From Pardosa pseudoannulata (lineage: Eukaryota; Arthropoda; Arachnida; Araneae; Lycosidae): 64,000 bases of DNA. Below the pieces are notes generated by a model. It did no database searches and was not told the DNA's origin. It saw nothing but the letters and a program-made list of their open reading frames with translations. Below, one piece after another: positions 42,848-55,464 of the stretch. The translations under genes and the position numbers were made by a program. How positions within the stretch are numbered: the stretch's first letter is position 1; every line of letters begins with the position of its first letter. The stretch lies in contig CM063502.1 in the NCBI GenBank assembly GCA_032207245.1, forward strand, positions 110,727,199 through 110,791,198. The letters are read 5' to 3'.

Positions 42848-44335
42848 TTCTACATAATTAAAAATGAAATATAAACTATTTAAATGCATTAAATACATAA
42901 TAATAAGACAATAAAATTTAAAGTTACTGAAATTAAAAACTTTTAATCGTAATACATATGTTTATAATATTGATATGAATTATAGATGCTAAATATAATA
43001 AGATATTTATTATAACTTATTAATTTTAAATATATCCCCTTCAATAAGTTATTTTACCTTAATTCTTAAAAATATATTATTCTGTTAATAAACTCTTTTA
43101 CGAATTTTAATGAGTGACTTTTTAATTTTCGTGTAATGTAGTTCAATTTTTCATCTTATAAATAATGTTTTATCTGGGAAATGTTTGGATTAAATTATAT
43201 GAATTATTTCTGTCTTGAGAACATTAAATTAATAAGTAATTCCAATCATGTTAGAAATCACTATTTAAAACATGTAGAACATTTGAAATATTTAAAACAT
43301 AAAACATAAAATTGTAAATTTATTTTCAAAATAACCGTTAGTTTTATAGAAAAAAATGTTTTTTCTATAACTTTTGAAAATATTATCTTTGTAAAAATTA
43401 TTTAAAACCCTCTGAGAAATCTGACTTCTCTGCATCTTTTTTCTTAAATATCTTTTAAATCTTGTAGCACTTTTTCCGTATAAAATATTTCATAGTTTAT
43501 TTCCGTATAAAATCTATTCTGTCATATCAAACGATAAAGGAGAATTGAATTTATTAGCGTTATTTGTATTATTGTAGCAAAGTAACTAGCAATAAATCCA
43601 TCTTTTTGAAGCACACTGTGAAAATACCATCAGTGCTTTCGTATATTGAAGATATGCAGCATTGTTATACAAAAGATTAAAGAAAACTGATTAAAATGAT
43701 GGAGTAATATCTACACCTCTTATTAATTAAATGCAGAAGGGACTTTCAAAAATCAATTTATTTTGATTTTGTCCTATCTGCTTGAAAATTTAATATGTTT
43801 TTAGCAATATATTTATTCGGACATGTTTACAATATAAATGTAAAATCTCAATGATTTTAAAAGTTATTAGTTATTGATATTTGTAAAGGAGCTTTATTGA
43901 AATTATTCATTCACATCAAATTTAAGTATAATAGGGTAATTTTTATTCTTTGGATCTTAATTTTAGATTTTAGAATAGAAGTTAGTTTTCATCGATACCA
44001 ATAAAAATAATACTACCCAAAATATTTACTGTCCTGGTTAAAATAAGTATGATGACTCCTTTAAATTTAATAAAGAACAATTTTTTAAGTTCAAAATATG
44101 TTAGTTTTAACAAACTTTTATTTCACATCCTACAATGTAAATTACGGATAAAGTTTGAAGATATATGACGGTTAGAAATGCATCAAAAGATTCAAATATT
44201 TATAAATTTTCAAATTTTTGTTATGAAAATTGTTGAAAGTATTTATATAATTATTGAAATCTTTTTTTATAGTAATATTGATTTAAATATATAAGGCGTT
44301 GGATATTAAATCACCTTATTTTATTATTATTTTTA
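42848..44335 (+). repeat. Dispersed direct repeat, copy 2, interrupted
   Basis: Positions 42848-43369 and 44274-44335 together match 36353-36944. About 900 bp (43370-44273) with no counterpart in copy 1 lies between. The break falls at the right edge of the hairpin TATAGAAAAAA-ATG-TTTTTTCTATA (43345-43369), and a similar TTTTTTTATAG precedes the point where homology resumes. Confidence 0.9.
43370..44273. other. 904-bp insert (or segment lost from copy 1)
   Basis: The segment interrupts copy 2 of the dispersed repeat. It is AT-rich, with no frame, inverted ends or tail that I can identify. An imperfect flanking match (TTTTTTCTATA / TTTTTTTATA) may be an old target duplication. A deletion from copy 1 is equally possible. 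Confidence 0.6.
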
Positions 44336-44339
44336 TTTA

Positions 44340-45985
44340 TATGAAAGAGAAATACCAAATTTTCAGAAGATTATGGTCAAGCTGAATGTCTACTGTAACA
44401 ATTAGGGACGTTTATTTGTAATTACAGGTCAAATACTATTGTAAGGCCCAGATTACATGAGAGATGTGCCCACGCTTTAAAATAATTCTGCTAAATTTCT
44501 AAACTAATGATATGTAATAGATATATTTAAAAAAATATTTGCATCTGTATAAGTCAGTTTGATATTTTCTTTCCAATATGTTGTATTAACCTACTGGAAT
44601 GTGTGACTCAAATAGCACTTTTACATCAGAATTACATAAGGAGTGAAAAAAAAAACAGTTTAATAAAAATCATCAATCCTTCGTTGAAGCAAGTAAAAAA
44701 AAAGATAGTAAATTTGAAGATATCATCTCATGTCTTTTTATCAGACGATTTATTTTTATAAAGCTTAACCTTTATCCACTAAAAAAATCTAAAATCACTC
44801 TGTGGCGATTTATGCTACATGTTTCTATATTCTTAAATTGGAGAATATTTATATAAAAGGGATTAGGAGATGCATTATCATTGTTGCTATATTTTTTTTC
44901 AGATAAATCATTGTTTTATTCCGGAATTAACACAGAAAACAGATATGGCGTAAAACTCCCTCCAACACGTACAGAAGGATTACTTTGTCAATCTTCCTAT
45001 GTAACATCTGATCTTGATTATTCTCCGATGACCCTTTCTAGACCTTTTATGTTTAAAACGTGTAAACATATTCATTTCGATATTCTGTTACAATATTTTC
45101 AACAAATGCTTTTATACTTGGCATGTGTGTGAGAGAGAACAATGCAAGTATATTTCAAGTGTATGTGAGTGTGAGAGAGAGTTTGTGGGTTAAAATATAT
45201 CATTTTAATGAAACTTTGGATTGCATATTTAATATATGCATTACTCACAATCAATACACTATTTAAAATGCATTTATAATTTTTTAAACTCTAGAGATTA
45301 AACTTAAACCTTGGAAAAGTAAATCACCATTATGTACTTGCTATCTCATATATGAGAAAGTAATTGACAAACAATAACAATTCGTGTAACCTAAAATCTT
45401 TTAATCCCAGAATGAGCATTTTGTTTTAAGCATTTATTTTTTATATAGTATTATTTTGTTACATAAATCTAAAAGTATCAACAAATATTTGAAATTTTTA
45501 TTTTTATCTTTGATTCTCCAATAGTTTAATAAAAGGGTTTAAAAACTATAAAAATATGTATGAAATAGTATTTCCATATTTTTTGGGTTATCCTCATTGT
45601 ATGAGCATATAACATATAATACATGTTTACTTACGTTATATGTAACTATATTCAGTTTCTTTAAATTTAAGCAAAATATAATTTTAATACATTTCAAATA
45701 CCGTAATAAATAAACGGGGGCAAAGTTTACAAAAGAAATTTCATGACCCCAATGTAATAAAATGATTACACTATAACGTAATATATTTAGTTATTTTACT
45801 TAAAGTCACCTTTCTATCTCAGTATATTAGACGATGATTAATGCGATTTGAATTATATAGCAGAGAGTATTATTCCGGTAATTGTTTTCTGAAATTCTGA
45901 TAGATCATTGTTTGAAGATATTTGTCCTACAGAAAATCGTTCTCTATGGATATGAAGTCCGATACAGGAATACCATAAAATAAGA
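44340..45985. other. AT-rich spacer with one unexplained frame
   Basis: At 44884-45129 a frame reads SGINTENRYGVKLPPTRTEG and LCQSSYVTSDLDYSPM, less A/T-biased than its surroundings and directly preceded by a pyrimidine run ending in CAG (44892-44902), like a 3' splice site. No matching donor or further exon was recognised, so this remains only a possible exon. Confidence 0.2.
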
Positions 45986-45989
45986 TCTG

Positions 45990-47110
45990 AAGCTAGTCCA
46001 AATTCAAAGATTTTGTTTGCTGCCAGTTACGAAACCTGCGACTTGGACGAAGTCCCACCTACAGGCAATGGATGGAAGATATGTAAGGGAAATATATGAC
46101 AGGAATTTTGGTATTAAGGTGGAATTTGCTGTGAACAAGAATAATTTGATTGTATATTTGGATATCTTCCATTTGGCGATACCCACTCGGGTACAGGATG
46201 CTGAGATTTACGCTATCCTGAGGTATTTTCTCTGGAACGTAGTTAATGTATCTGATGGAGACATGAGATGTTTTCAGATAGCCAATAAACTCTACAAGTG
46301 TTTAGGATCATCTCTAGCTACCACCCTTGGGTAATGCTCGTCATAACTACCTTTGAACACCCAGAAACCAGGGGCGTTGTGATGTACTTCAGCTGAGTTT
46401 CTCTCTTCCATGCCATCTCTGGCAACGAAAGAGATGTTATTGATAAATCTGCTACAGAAAAGCAGGAATTGAAGCCAACGTGAAGCTTTCAAAGTCTGTG
46501 GGATATTGAAAACACCGACTGTTCAGAGGTGGCAGGAAAGATAGGCAGTGAAGTGGGTCTTGCTCCATCTTCCCAAGAATCACTCTAAAGAGGTCCGAAA
46601 CAGATTTCTATTAGAATCAAATCCACATTGATAATGGTATAATACCAGGGCCTCAAATATTAGAGTGGTCTGAGGATGTTTAAATGGAAAGAAAAAAAGG
46701 AATCCAAAAGCATTTATTCTATCACTATTGATGCTTCAGTAATGTGTGGAAGACTTACCCCAATCTGATCTCAACTTTGCAGCCCTCTAAGACTTAGTAG
46801 TTTAGTTACTCTTCCTTACTTCCGCTTGGGATTTAAGAGGATGATTGTATTGTTGTTTTAAGAACTGGAACTATGAGGTTCAAACTCCTAACTGTTCACT
46901 AATATATCTCAACCCATTTCTTCATCCATATTCTTTCCTATCTATACAGAATGTGGTTGTCTTATGCTATGGGTAAAGAAAGTCCATTTTCTCTACGAGT
47001 CTCTATAAGTAGAGGGTGATATCTCTGTCATGTTAGGTATTTGTATCCTACCATTTGCCTAATGGATACACTTTTCTCATCTTCCGGCATCGTCTGCACC
47101 GGCATTCCTC
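45990..47110 (+). other. GC-richer unidentified segment, possibly a decayed coding sequence
   Basis: Base composition rises clearly here. A plus frame of 105 codons (46017-46334, TTG first) reads VREIYDRNFGIKVEFAVNKN, LIVYLDIFHLAIPTR and AEIYAILRYFLWNVVNV, which looks protein-like. Downstream plus frames continue with only scattered stops (ATKEMLLINLLQKSRN; LPKNHSKEVRNRFLLESNPH). I do not recognise the family. It could be a retroelement or processed gene relic. A minus frame at 46292-46492 overlaps and cannot be excluded. Confidence 0.3.
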
Positions 47111-47249
47111 TCAGTTGCTTTTTTACTCTCAAGCAAAATTTCAAAAACCTATATTATGTTTGAAATATATATTTGTAAATAGTTTTAGTTACAGCGGATG
47201 CCTAAAAAATCGATTGAAATAATGAAATAAAATACTTGAACTCTTCCAG

Positions 47250-49010
47250 TGTGACTAAACATTTTAGACATGACTGATATTATGCTTTGTATTACAGATT
47301 ATCTTAAGTAATTTATTTCTGAAACAGGTGTTTTATTAAGATTTTGAACTATCACTTTTTTATTCCCGATTTCGATTTCAGTTTGTTCTAGTTTTAAAAT
47401 TTGTATTTAATTATTTCGAATGTTTTATCTTCATTATTGTATTCATAATAATATGAGGAAATAATGCATAAACCAGAGATTTGTTATCTCCGATGTCATA
47501 AAATATTCTGTTCGATAAAATTAGGGCAATATATTTAGACATTTCCTTTTAATACTCCATTCTGTCTAAACATTTTAGACATGATTGATAGCGAATATCG
47601 TATTATATAGCAGTATTTATTACTTCAGTAATTTGTTTCTGAAACGACCACTTTTCTGAAATTTTGATTGATCACAGTTTGAGGGTTTTAAGGATCTTAC
47701 CTCATGTCCACAATTGGGCTAGTATTTCAAACTAGACAGCCATGAAAACACTTTCTCTTAATAGCAAAAGCCGTTAAAGAGAAATATGTCTTTATAGGTA
47801 AAGTGTTTTGTATTTTTGGAAATATTTTTAAAATTAAAAATCGTTTTATTAAACTCCATTGTCTTTATTCTTACTATTATCAGGAATGCATAAATATATA
47901 ATCATATTCGTTGTCTTTGTAGATACGTTTTAAATTTTTCATACTGTTTGAATATTACATGAATGTATGATATAATATTTCATATCATAATGTTTGAATA
48001 TAACACAGCTGTATTACAGCTTTGTTATATATAGTCTCAAATTATACCAACGAAAAATATAGATCTATTAGGAACTTAAATATTAGGAAATAATAAGAAA
48101 TCTGCGTATGCTGTTTGGAAGCACAATGGTCTACTTTTAATCTAAGACTGAAAACTACAATTTAAAACCGATTCAAACGACTATAAATATATATAAAAGC
48201 AGCGGTATTCAAAAAGCAAATACTCATGTACCGAAAATTGTTTACCTACAGGTTCGGACGTCATGCAGATTAAAAAAAATGTGTTACCTGAAAGCAATTA
48301 TAAAAGCATTTGTTTATAAATCTATATTACGATCAATTATAAAAATATTTTTTATATTCTCTTTTTAAATAATTGCAATTTAACTTCTTTAATATTACTA
48401 ATTTCTGTTCAAATAAAGAAATAAATACCGGCGGAAATAATCGATACATTCAAAAGAGATTTTGTGTTGCAAGATGACCTGTACCAAAATATTAGGACAT
48501 TATATTTTGACATTTCACTTAAATTCTTCGTTCTGTCTAAATATCTTAGACATGATTGATAACGGACATCGTATTATATAACAGTATTTATTACTCCAAT
48601 AATTTGTTTCTGAAACGACCGGTTTTCTCAAATTTTGATTGATCACTGTTTGAGGATTTTAGGGATCTTAACTCATGTCCACAATTGGACCAATATTTCA
48701 AATCTAGACAGCGGTAAAAGAAATTTTTATTAACAGTAAAAAAGCAAAAAAATTATTAGAGATGCCTTTATCTAATTCAGGTGTTTCAGATTTTTTGAAA
48801 TGTTGTTAAAAATCAAATTTAAGAATACGATACATTATACTTTCTGTTCTATAAATAATGCTGGGTAATATACGTGTAAAATAAATGGAAAACTGACAAC
48901 ACAATTAAAGATTACTAGATGGAAAATTGAAGATGAATATATCATAAATTTTGTTTGATCACTGATTGAGGATTTTAGGTATCTTATCTTATATTCAGAT
49001 ATTGGTTATA
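47250..49010 (+). repeat. Degenerate direct repeat with about 971-bp spacing
   Basis: The block at 47521-47775 matches 48492-48740: both hold TTTTAGACATGATTGATA or a near variant, CGTATTATATA-CAGTATTTATTAC, TTTGTTTCTGAAACGACC and CTCATGTCCACAATTGG. Weaker pieces of the same sequence occur at 45840-45955, 47255-47360 and 48950-49005. No coding signal. Confidence 0.8.
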
Positions 49011-49640
49011 ATTTTATAACTGATCAAAAATGAAAATATCTTATATTGACAATAAAATCAGTTTCATAAAATATCTTATATACATTAGACAATATAATTA
49101 AACACTGTATGAATTAATATTGAAAAATATTGCAATATTCTGCTTTAGTAGGTGCCTAATATTAATTATAGTATATATATGAGGGTTATAAATATTATAA
49201 ATATAGTATATATACATATCTCGTGTGGGCTTTCAGCAGGCAAATGTGTATGCAGAACAACTGATGGCTCTGTGATAGCTGGTAGTAGCGCGATTTGTGA
49301 AATCAGTCACTTAACGAATGCCGTGTGAGATATAATTAAAAATTTTTATCTTACATCAAATAAGCATTCTGCTAAAAAAGCGATGGAATGATAGAGAATT
49401 ACTGAAGCCGGGAATGATCGATACATTCAGGGGATTTTGAGGGTTTACCCAGATTGCCATATGTGACTGTATTGTAATTCTTTTTCACGTTAGGTCTTAT
49501 TGACTGTATACTATTAATAAATTATTATATAATATTCAGACGATACATTATCATGCAAGTATTAACACCTTGTCTTTTGTCTGTATATGTCCCAATTTTC
49601 CAACCGATTTATCTTTCTTTGGTATCCGGATTTATTGGTA
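49010..49640. other. AT-rich spacer
   Basis: A CCGG-AATGATCGATACATTCA phrase near 49410 echoes 48428-48452, so part of the degenerate repeat may extend here. Nothing else seen. Confidence 0.45.
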
Positions 49641-49689
49641 ACTTTTGTTACAATCCTCGTATTCTATATATTTTTTTTATAAAAAATAT

Positions 49690-49860
49690 TTAACAACACA
49701 ACATTATATATAATATATATATATATATTTATATATATAAACACACACAATAAGATACTAGATATATATATATATAAATATAATATATATATATTATTAT
49801 ATATATATATATTAATATTTTTATATATATTTATTATAATATATGATATATATATATTAT
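49690..49860. repeat. Irregular TA-rich microsatellite
   Basis: Broken TA repeats with many phase shifts, unlike the clean tracts elsewhere in the window. Confidence 0.9.
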
Positions 49861-50170
49861 AAATGACATGATACAGTATCATAAATCTGTCTTTCTTGAT
49901 AATTTGTTTCATTACTTCATCTTTTTATTTAAAACAAAACTTGTTACATTTTCATTTGCATCGTGGCGGAGCTAAGCTTGGAGATTTTAGCTCCTGTCCA
50001 GCACTAACTAAATCATATTGGTTGCTTAATTTTCAAAGCCTTCAAATATCTTTACGTTGACCGATTACTCCAAATTACGCAGCGTGGTCTTTTTCATTAA
50101 TTTTAATATTATAAAAGAGTTTTTTTAAATCGTATAACTCCATAATTTCAACTACCCCGTTTTTAAACCT

Positions 50171-50181
50171 GACACACACAT

Positions 50182-50262
<81 letters not shown>

Positions 50263-50265
50263 TTA
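50171..50265. repeat. (CA)n then (TA)n microsatellite
   Basis: CA repeats of about 55 bp lead directly into TA repeats, with a TGTGTG counterpart after 50283. Confidence 0.97.
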
Positions 50266-50879
50266 TATAATATATTTATTTATGTGTGTGTTTTTGTGTG
50301 TATGTCATTTAGATGTTATAAATTTCAATAGACCAAATATGATGAAAGAAATACTCTTCATTTATTTGCTTAGTTTTTTTAACTCTATGAAATGAGAAAC
50401 ATCATATTCTACCCCAAATCTTTTGTATTATTTTTTTGGTAAAGCCTGTTTTAAAGAGTTGTAAAAAGATTTATTAATCTAACATAATTTTTAGAATTTG
50501 TATATATATTTATAAAAAATATGAAGTATCAAATTATGTATGTAAATTATTCAAATAATTATCTTTGATTAATCTTCAATGGATTGACAAAGACAGAACA
50601 CAATGCTCTATTTCTCAAAGACAAATCACCAATAATAACACAGCATAATGGTATTCTTTTATTCTGGCTTGATATTTCACGAACACGATTTATTGATCTA
50701 CTTATTTACATCGTCTTTATTTATATATATTATTAGTTGAACTGTCTATATATGCTCTTACATATTTTTCAGATGTATATATAACGATGTATGTATATGT
50801 CTCTCTTTAACACCTGCTATATAACTTCGATAATCTCTTGGATATATCAATTATCCTGTATTAGAAGATAAATGGATAT

Positions 50880-50983
50880 TATATATTTAATTTATATATA
50901 TAAAAATATATGTATATATATATATTTAAATATATATATTTATATATAACAGAAGTTATATATAAATATATAATTTTATAAAA

Positions 50984-51028
<45 letters not shown>

Positions 51029-51137
51029 ATATATATATATATTTATATATATATAAGACATATATATATATATTATATATATATATATATATATTTTATA
51101 TATATATATATTAAGGATATATGTATATATATATATA

Positions 51138-51185
<48 letters not shown>

Positions 51186-51217
51186 ATTATATATTATATA
51201 TATATATATATTATTTA

Positions 51218-51253
<36 letters not shown>

Positions 51254-51283
51254 TATATATATTATATATATATATATATATAT
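50880..51283. repeat. Irregular TA-rich low-complexity tract
   Basis: TA repeats with frequent TTTA and AATA breaks lie between the two copies of the 1.42-kb duplication. Confidence 0.95.
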
Positions 51284-51632
51284 GACATGGTACAGTGTTA
51301 AAACGAGTGGAAAACTGTGTTATAATAATTAGTTTATTAAATCTTTTTTTCATTTAAAAACAAAACTTTTTACATTTTCATTTGTTCGTGGCGGAGCTAA
51401 GCTTGGGAAGGTGATGATAGCTCCATGTCCACGCAATAACTACCTCATATTGGTTTGCTTAATCATCAAATCCTTCAAATATTTTTACGCTTGACCGAAT
51501 TACTCCAAAAGGTTACGCAAGCGTAGTCTTTTTCATTAATTTTATTATTATAAAAGAGTTCCCTTTTTAAAATCGTTTATAACTCCCGTAATTTCCAACT
51601 ACCCCCTTTTTAAACCTCATACACACACACAC

Positions 51633-51696
<64 letters not shown>

Positions 51697-52438
51697 TGTC
51701 ATTTAGATGTTAGGTAGAATATCTACTATCACCAAATATGATGAAAAGAAAGTACTCTTCATTTAGTTTGCTTAGTTTTCTTTAACTCTATAAAATGAGA
51801 AACATCATATTCTGATCCGAAATCTTTTGGGATTATTTAATATTGGTAAAGCCTGTTTTAAAGAGTTGTAAAAAGATTCATTAATCTAAACAGTACGTTA
51901 TTAGAATTAGTAGCTCATCATGTTTAAAAAAATATGAAGTATCAACATTGTGTATGTAAATATTACCAACAAATATCTTTGATTAATCCTCAATGGATTG
52001 ACAAAGACAGAACACAATGCTCTGTTTCTCAAAGACAAATCACCAATAAGTAACACAGCATAATGGTCGATTCTTTCCTTCACATTCTGGCTTCCGATAT
52101 TTCACGAACACGATTTATTGATTACTTATTTACAACGTCTTTCATTCATCAGCTCATGATTATTGGAGTTGAACTGTCTCTCCCTCCCCGCTCTTACAAC
52201 TGGTTTTTCAGAAGTAATCTATAACGATGTATGTGATATGTCTCTCTTTAACACCTGCTATATAACTTCGATAAACTCTTGGAATATCAATATCCTTTAT
52301 TAGAAGAGCAATGGAACTTCAACACTTAAATTTTAGCTAAAAAATGTAATATACTATTTAAAACACATTTATGTAACAGAAGTTAAAATGGAAAATTAAT
52401 TTTGAAGCAATATTTATTAATTCTTTAACCCTCCGAGT

Positions 52439-53040
52439 GGAACACACCGAGGAAAAAAAGTCTCCAAAAATACGCTCAAGTTTTATTGTGTGAGTGACCA
52501 AAGTGATCTATGATTTTTTACTTCACCCTTTGTCGACTAGATTGGAATACGGGAAACCCACCCTCGTTATTGTCCCTTTACTTCCGGTTATAAATAGATA
52601 TATAAATAGACATTATAGATTGTTAATTTTTAATACACATAAATCTCGCCAAGTCTCGAAGATCATCCCATAAGAAATAATGGATTCTAAAAGTACAATT
52701 AAAAATATTCTTTAAGAGAATGATTTATATTTTTTTACAAAAGTCATCCAAGCTATTTAAGTGGTGCAATTAGAGATACACCTCTTACTGCAAACGAAAT
52801 ACTTCGAAATAGAGATTTACAAAGCCATGAAAAGTTATCGGCGTCTTTGTGCCTCAAGGAGTAGGGATGCAGTTTCTAAACAATCGACCTTACCCTCCTA
52901 CCTCAAAACTCCATGGAGGAAAGCACTGGCAGAAATGTACAATGCATCCATTTTCGGAACGTTTTTGAAAGTTGAAAATTGTACATGCTTTGAAGACATC
53001 ATCGGTTTGGCGGAATTGTACGTGCAAACCGCTTAGTGGG
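52439..53040 (+). mobile_element. TTAA-flanked MITE, copy A (602 bp)
   Basis: It is bounded by TTAA at 52435-52438 and 53041-53044. The ends read inward CCCTCCGAGTGG and CCCACTAAGCGG. Copy B at 57014-57648 is the same element inverted. TTAA and CCC ends suggest piggyBac-type mobilisation. A 91-codon plus frame (52761-53036) is not kept in copy B. A second frame shared by both copies (SGAIRDT, TANEILRNRDLQSH) does not show a silent-change bias, so coding is doubtful. Confidence 0.85.
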
Positions 53041-53243
53041 TTAAAATTAGCTATAGTTAATATGAAACTGACCGTTTTTACATACAGGAGACATCTTGAG
53101 CATAACTTGTTGTTCGACCTGTATAATTTTAAAGTTCAAAAGCATATTAATGAAATGTACAATTTAATATCTTTTGTTACTACAATATTAGGAAATTCGA
53201 TTTGTCTCTAATAATTGTAACTTATGTATCCATGAGAAACATG

Positions 53244-53400
53244 ATTGGTGCTGCATTGCGTTTTGGTACAGGAATCCCAGTGCTGACATGTATGCTTGTA
53301 ACTATTTGGAATCGGCTTTAAGCTGTAGGTCTTGGTCTCATTAGCCTTAGTGTAAGAAAATTGTAAACTTAATACTCCTAAACAAGCCATCAGAATCATG
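53244..53400 (+). mobile_element. SINE fragment
   Basis: GGAATCCCAGTGCTGACATG, then GGAATCGGCTTTAAGCTG and GTAGGTCTTGGTCTCATTAG, match the SINE at 34624. The B box is eroded. Confidence 0.7.
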
Positions 53401-53404
53401 TTGA

Positions 53405-54695
53405 ATCTCTGATGTCGCGGTTTCTCATTGCCCGAAAAAATAACAACAGCAACAGCATTAATAACAATGCGAAAAAATAAATGTTTTAAGAATGAATTAT
53501 AAAATGAAGTATTCTGCAATTTTTTTATTATTTTTTATATTTTTTATGTACAGTCATAAATGCTAAACGAGTTTCTTTATTTATGAATAACAATAAATTC
53601 CATAATATAATGATTTCTATCCATGTGTGCACATTTCACCCGACGTTTATTTTTACGGGCCACAGCGAAATCACCATTACAAGTTCTTTCTCATGAAAAA
53701 TTAAGCCCGAGATTGTCCACTCTTCAGGACAACATTTCCCCAAACCTACAGATGCAATTTTAACTTTAAATTTAGCTTTTTTTAGACACATCCGTTAGTT
53801 TTCCAATTTAAGTCGAAATTAAAAGCTTGTTGATAAGTGTCTGTTTGATCTTAAGTTTCTAGAATGCTGTCCTAGGAGACAAAACCACAGTAAAGTTGAA
53901 TTGCCAAGTAGCTCTGGCAACTGAAAAATATTGGCTGTTTCTCCCATGTGATCAGTGGAGAGGTATTTTTCCGGTTATGTGTCCATACCCAGGCTGGAAA
54001 AAAACTTAAACTTTTATAATTCGGAAAAGAATAAAGGTAAAAATTCCGATTTCGTAAATCGGATGGAAGCTTGGGGAAAAAAAAGCTAAAACAGTTGGAG
54101 ACTGAAAAGTGGCACTGTAATTCTTTACATACATGCCGTGTGTATGCATAAAAACTTTTATCAATTGATTTTTATTTTTAAACAAGGAAACAAAATTTAT
54201 GCTACAATAGTTACCTAATTTTTATTAGGAATTTTACATTTATATATTTGATATTTTAATCATTTGAATAAAAATAATTAACAATTTTTAACGAATTATT
54301 TTATTGATAAAAATCTCAATTTTAGAAAGACTTGGATTGATATTATCCTTCTTTTCTAACTTTTGCACTTGTAAATAAGTTGTAGAAAAATCATAATATT
54401 TTTATTGTTTTTGTAGTATGTTTTTCTTTTTCATATTTTTTATAAAATTATTTTAAACAAATAAGAGATTTTGAGTTTTATTTGTAAAGATTATAAAAAT
54501 TTCCTAGTGAAAAAAGTTTAATGAATAACGTTTTCTCTAAATATGAGTTTTGTTTGATTTTCAATTTATATTCTGTAAGTAAACGCCACATGCAAGAATT
54601 TTCACCCATGTATCCTAGTTTTATTAAGGACCGAAAATTATTGTTTTAAAATTATCCAAAGCTATTATTAGTAATAATACTTTTGGTGTTATGAT
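53405..54695. other. AT-rich spacer with a somewhat GC-richer part
   Basis: Positions about 53640-54000 are richer in GC but no frame or repeat was recognised. Confidence 0.4.
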
Positions 54696-54698
54696 AAT

Positions 54699-55462
54699 TT
54701 TTTATAATTATACTAATTAGATGATGGATATTTAAAACCTTTTTTTTTTGTTTCTACAGCTTAGTTGTACTTATATCTCAAACACAAATAAACGTGGAAT
54801 GTTTAGCCCTTTTTCACGAAGTGGTATGTACGCTCTCGTAATAGTATCAAAATAGCTATACTAAATTTTTATCAGTTAATTTGAAATTCATTAAACATAA
54901 CTGAAATCTAGTTAAATTGGAGCATTCACAGTTTAACAAAAATAACACCATATACTAAAATACTTAAACAAAGAACGAGGGTATAGTTCATATAGGTATT
55001 TCTTCGCAGAACCTTAGATGAAACTATTTGAAAGCTTATTTAATATTATATTAAACTTTTACACTATACGCTTTACACTAATTTTTATAATTATACTAAT
55101 TAGATGATAGATATTTAATTTTTTTTTGTTTCTATAGCTTAGTTTACTTATATCTCAAACACAAATAAACGTGGAATGTTTAGCCATTTTTCCCGAAGTG
55201 GAATGTACACTCCCATAATAATATCAAAATAACTATACTAAATTTTTAACAGCTAATTTGAAATTCAGTAAACATAACTGAAAACTAGGTAAATTGGAGC
55301 ATTCACAGTTTTACAAAAATAACACCATGTACTAAAATACGTAAATAAATCACGAGATTATAGTTCATACACGTATTTCTTCTCAGAACCTTAGATAAAA
55401 CTATTGAAAGTTTATTTAATATTATACTAAATTTTTACACTATACGCTCTACACTAATACCA
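54699..55462 (+). repeat. 383-bp tandem duplication
   Basis: TTATAATTATACTAATTAG starts at 54702 and again at 55085; CAAACACAAATAAACGTGG and TTTAGCC follow in both. The copies are about nine-tenths alike by eye. No coding signal. Confidence 0.93.
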
Positions 55463-55464
55463 GA

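Larger units (their letters stand above)
49864..52420 (+). repeat. Tandem duplication of about 1.42 kb
   Basis: GTGGCGGAGCTAAGCTTGG occurs at 49963 and 51388; CACGATTTATTGAT at about 50684 and 52109; TAACAGAAGTTA at 50947 and 52373. The offset is 1425 bp throughout. Both copies carry a CA/TG/TA microsatellite in the same place (50170-50265 and 51620-51694). The copies differ by many 1-3 base indels, and copy 1 repeatedly has TATATA where copy 2 has complex sequence. Confidence 0.9.

Noticed and set aside
52761..53211. Transposase gene inside MITE copy A
   Set aside because: Frames are short, not kept in copy B, and show no piggyBac catalytic motif.
53208..53519. 103-codon minus-strand gene
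   Set aside because: It runs through the SINE fragment in reverse and has no domain.
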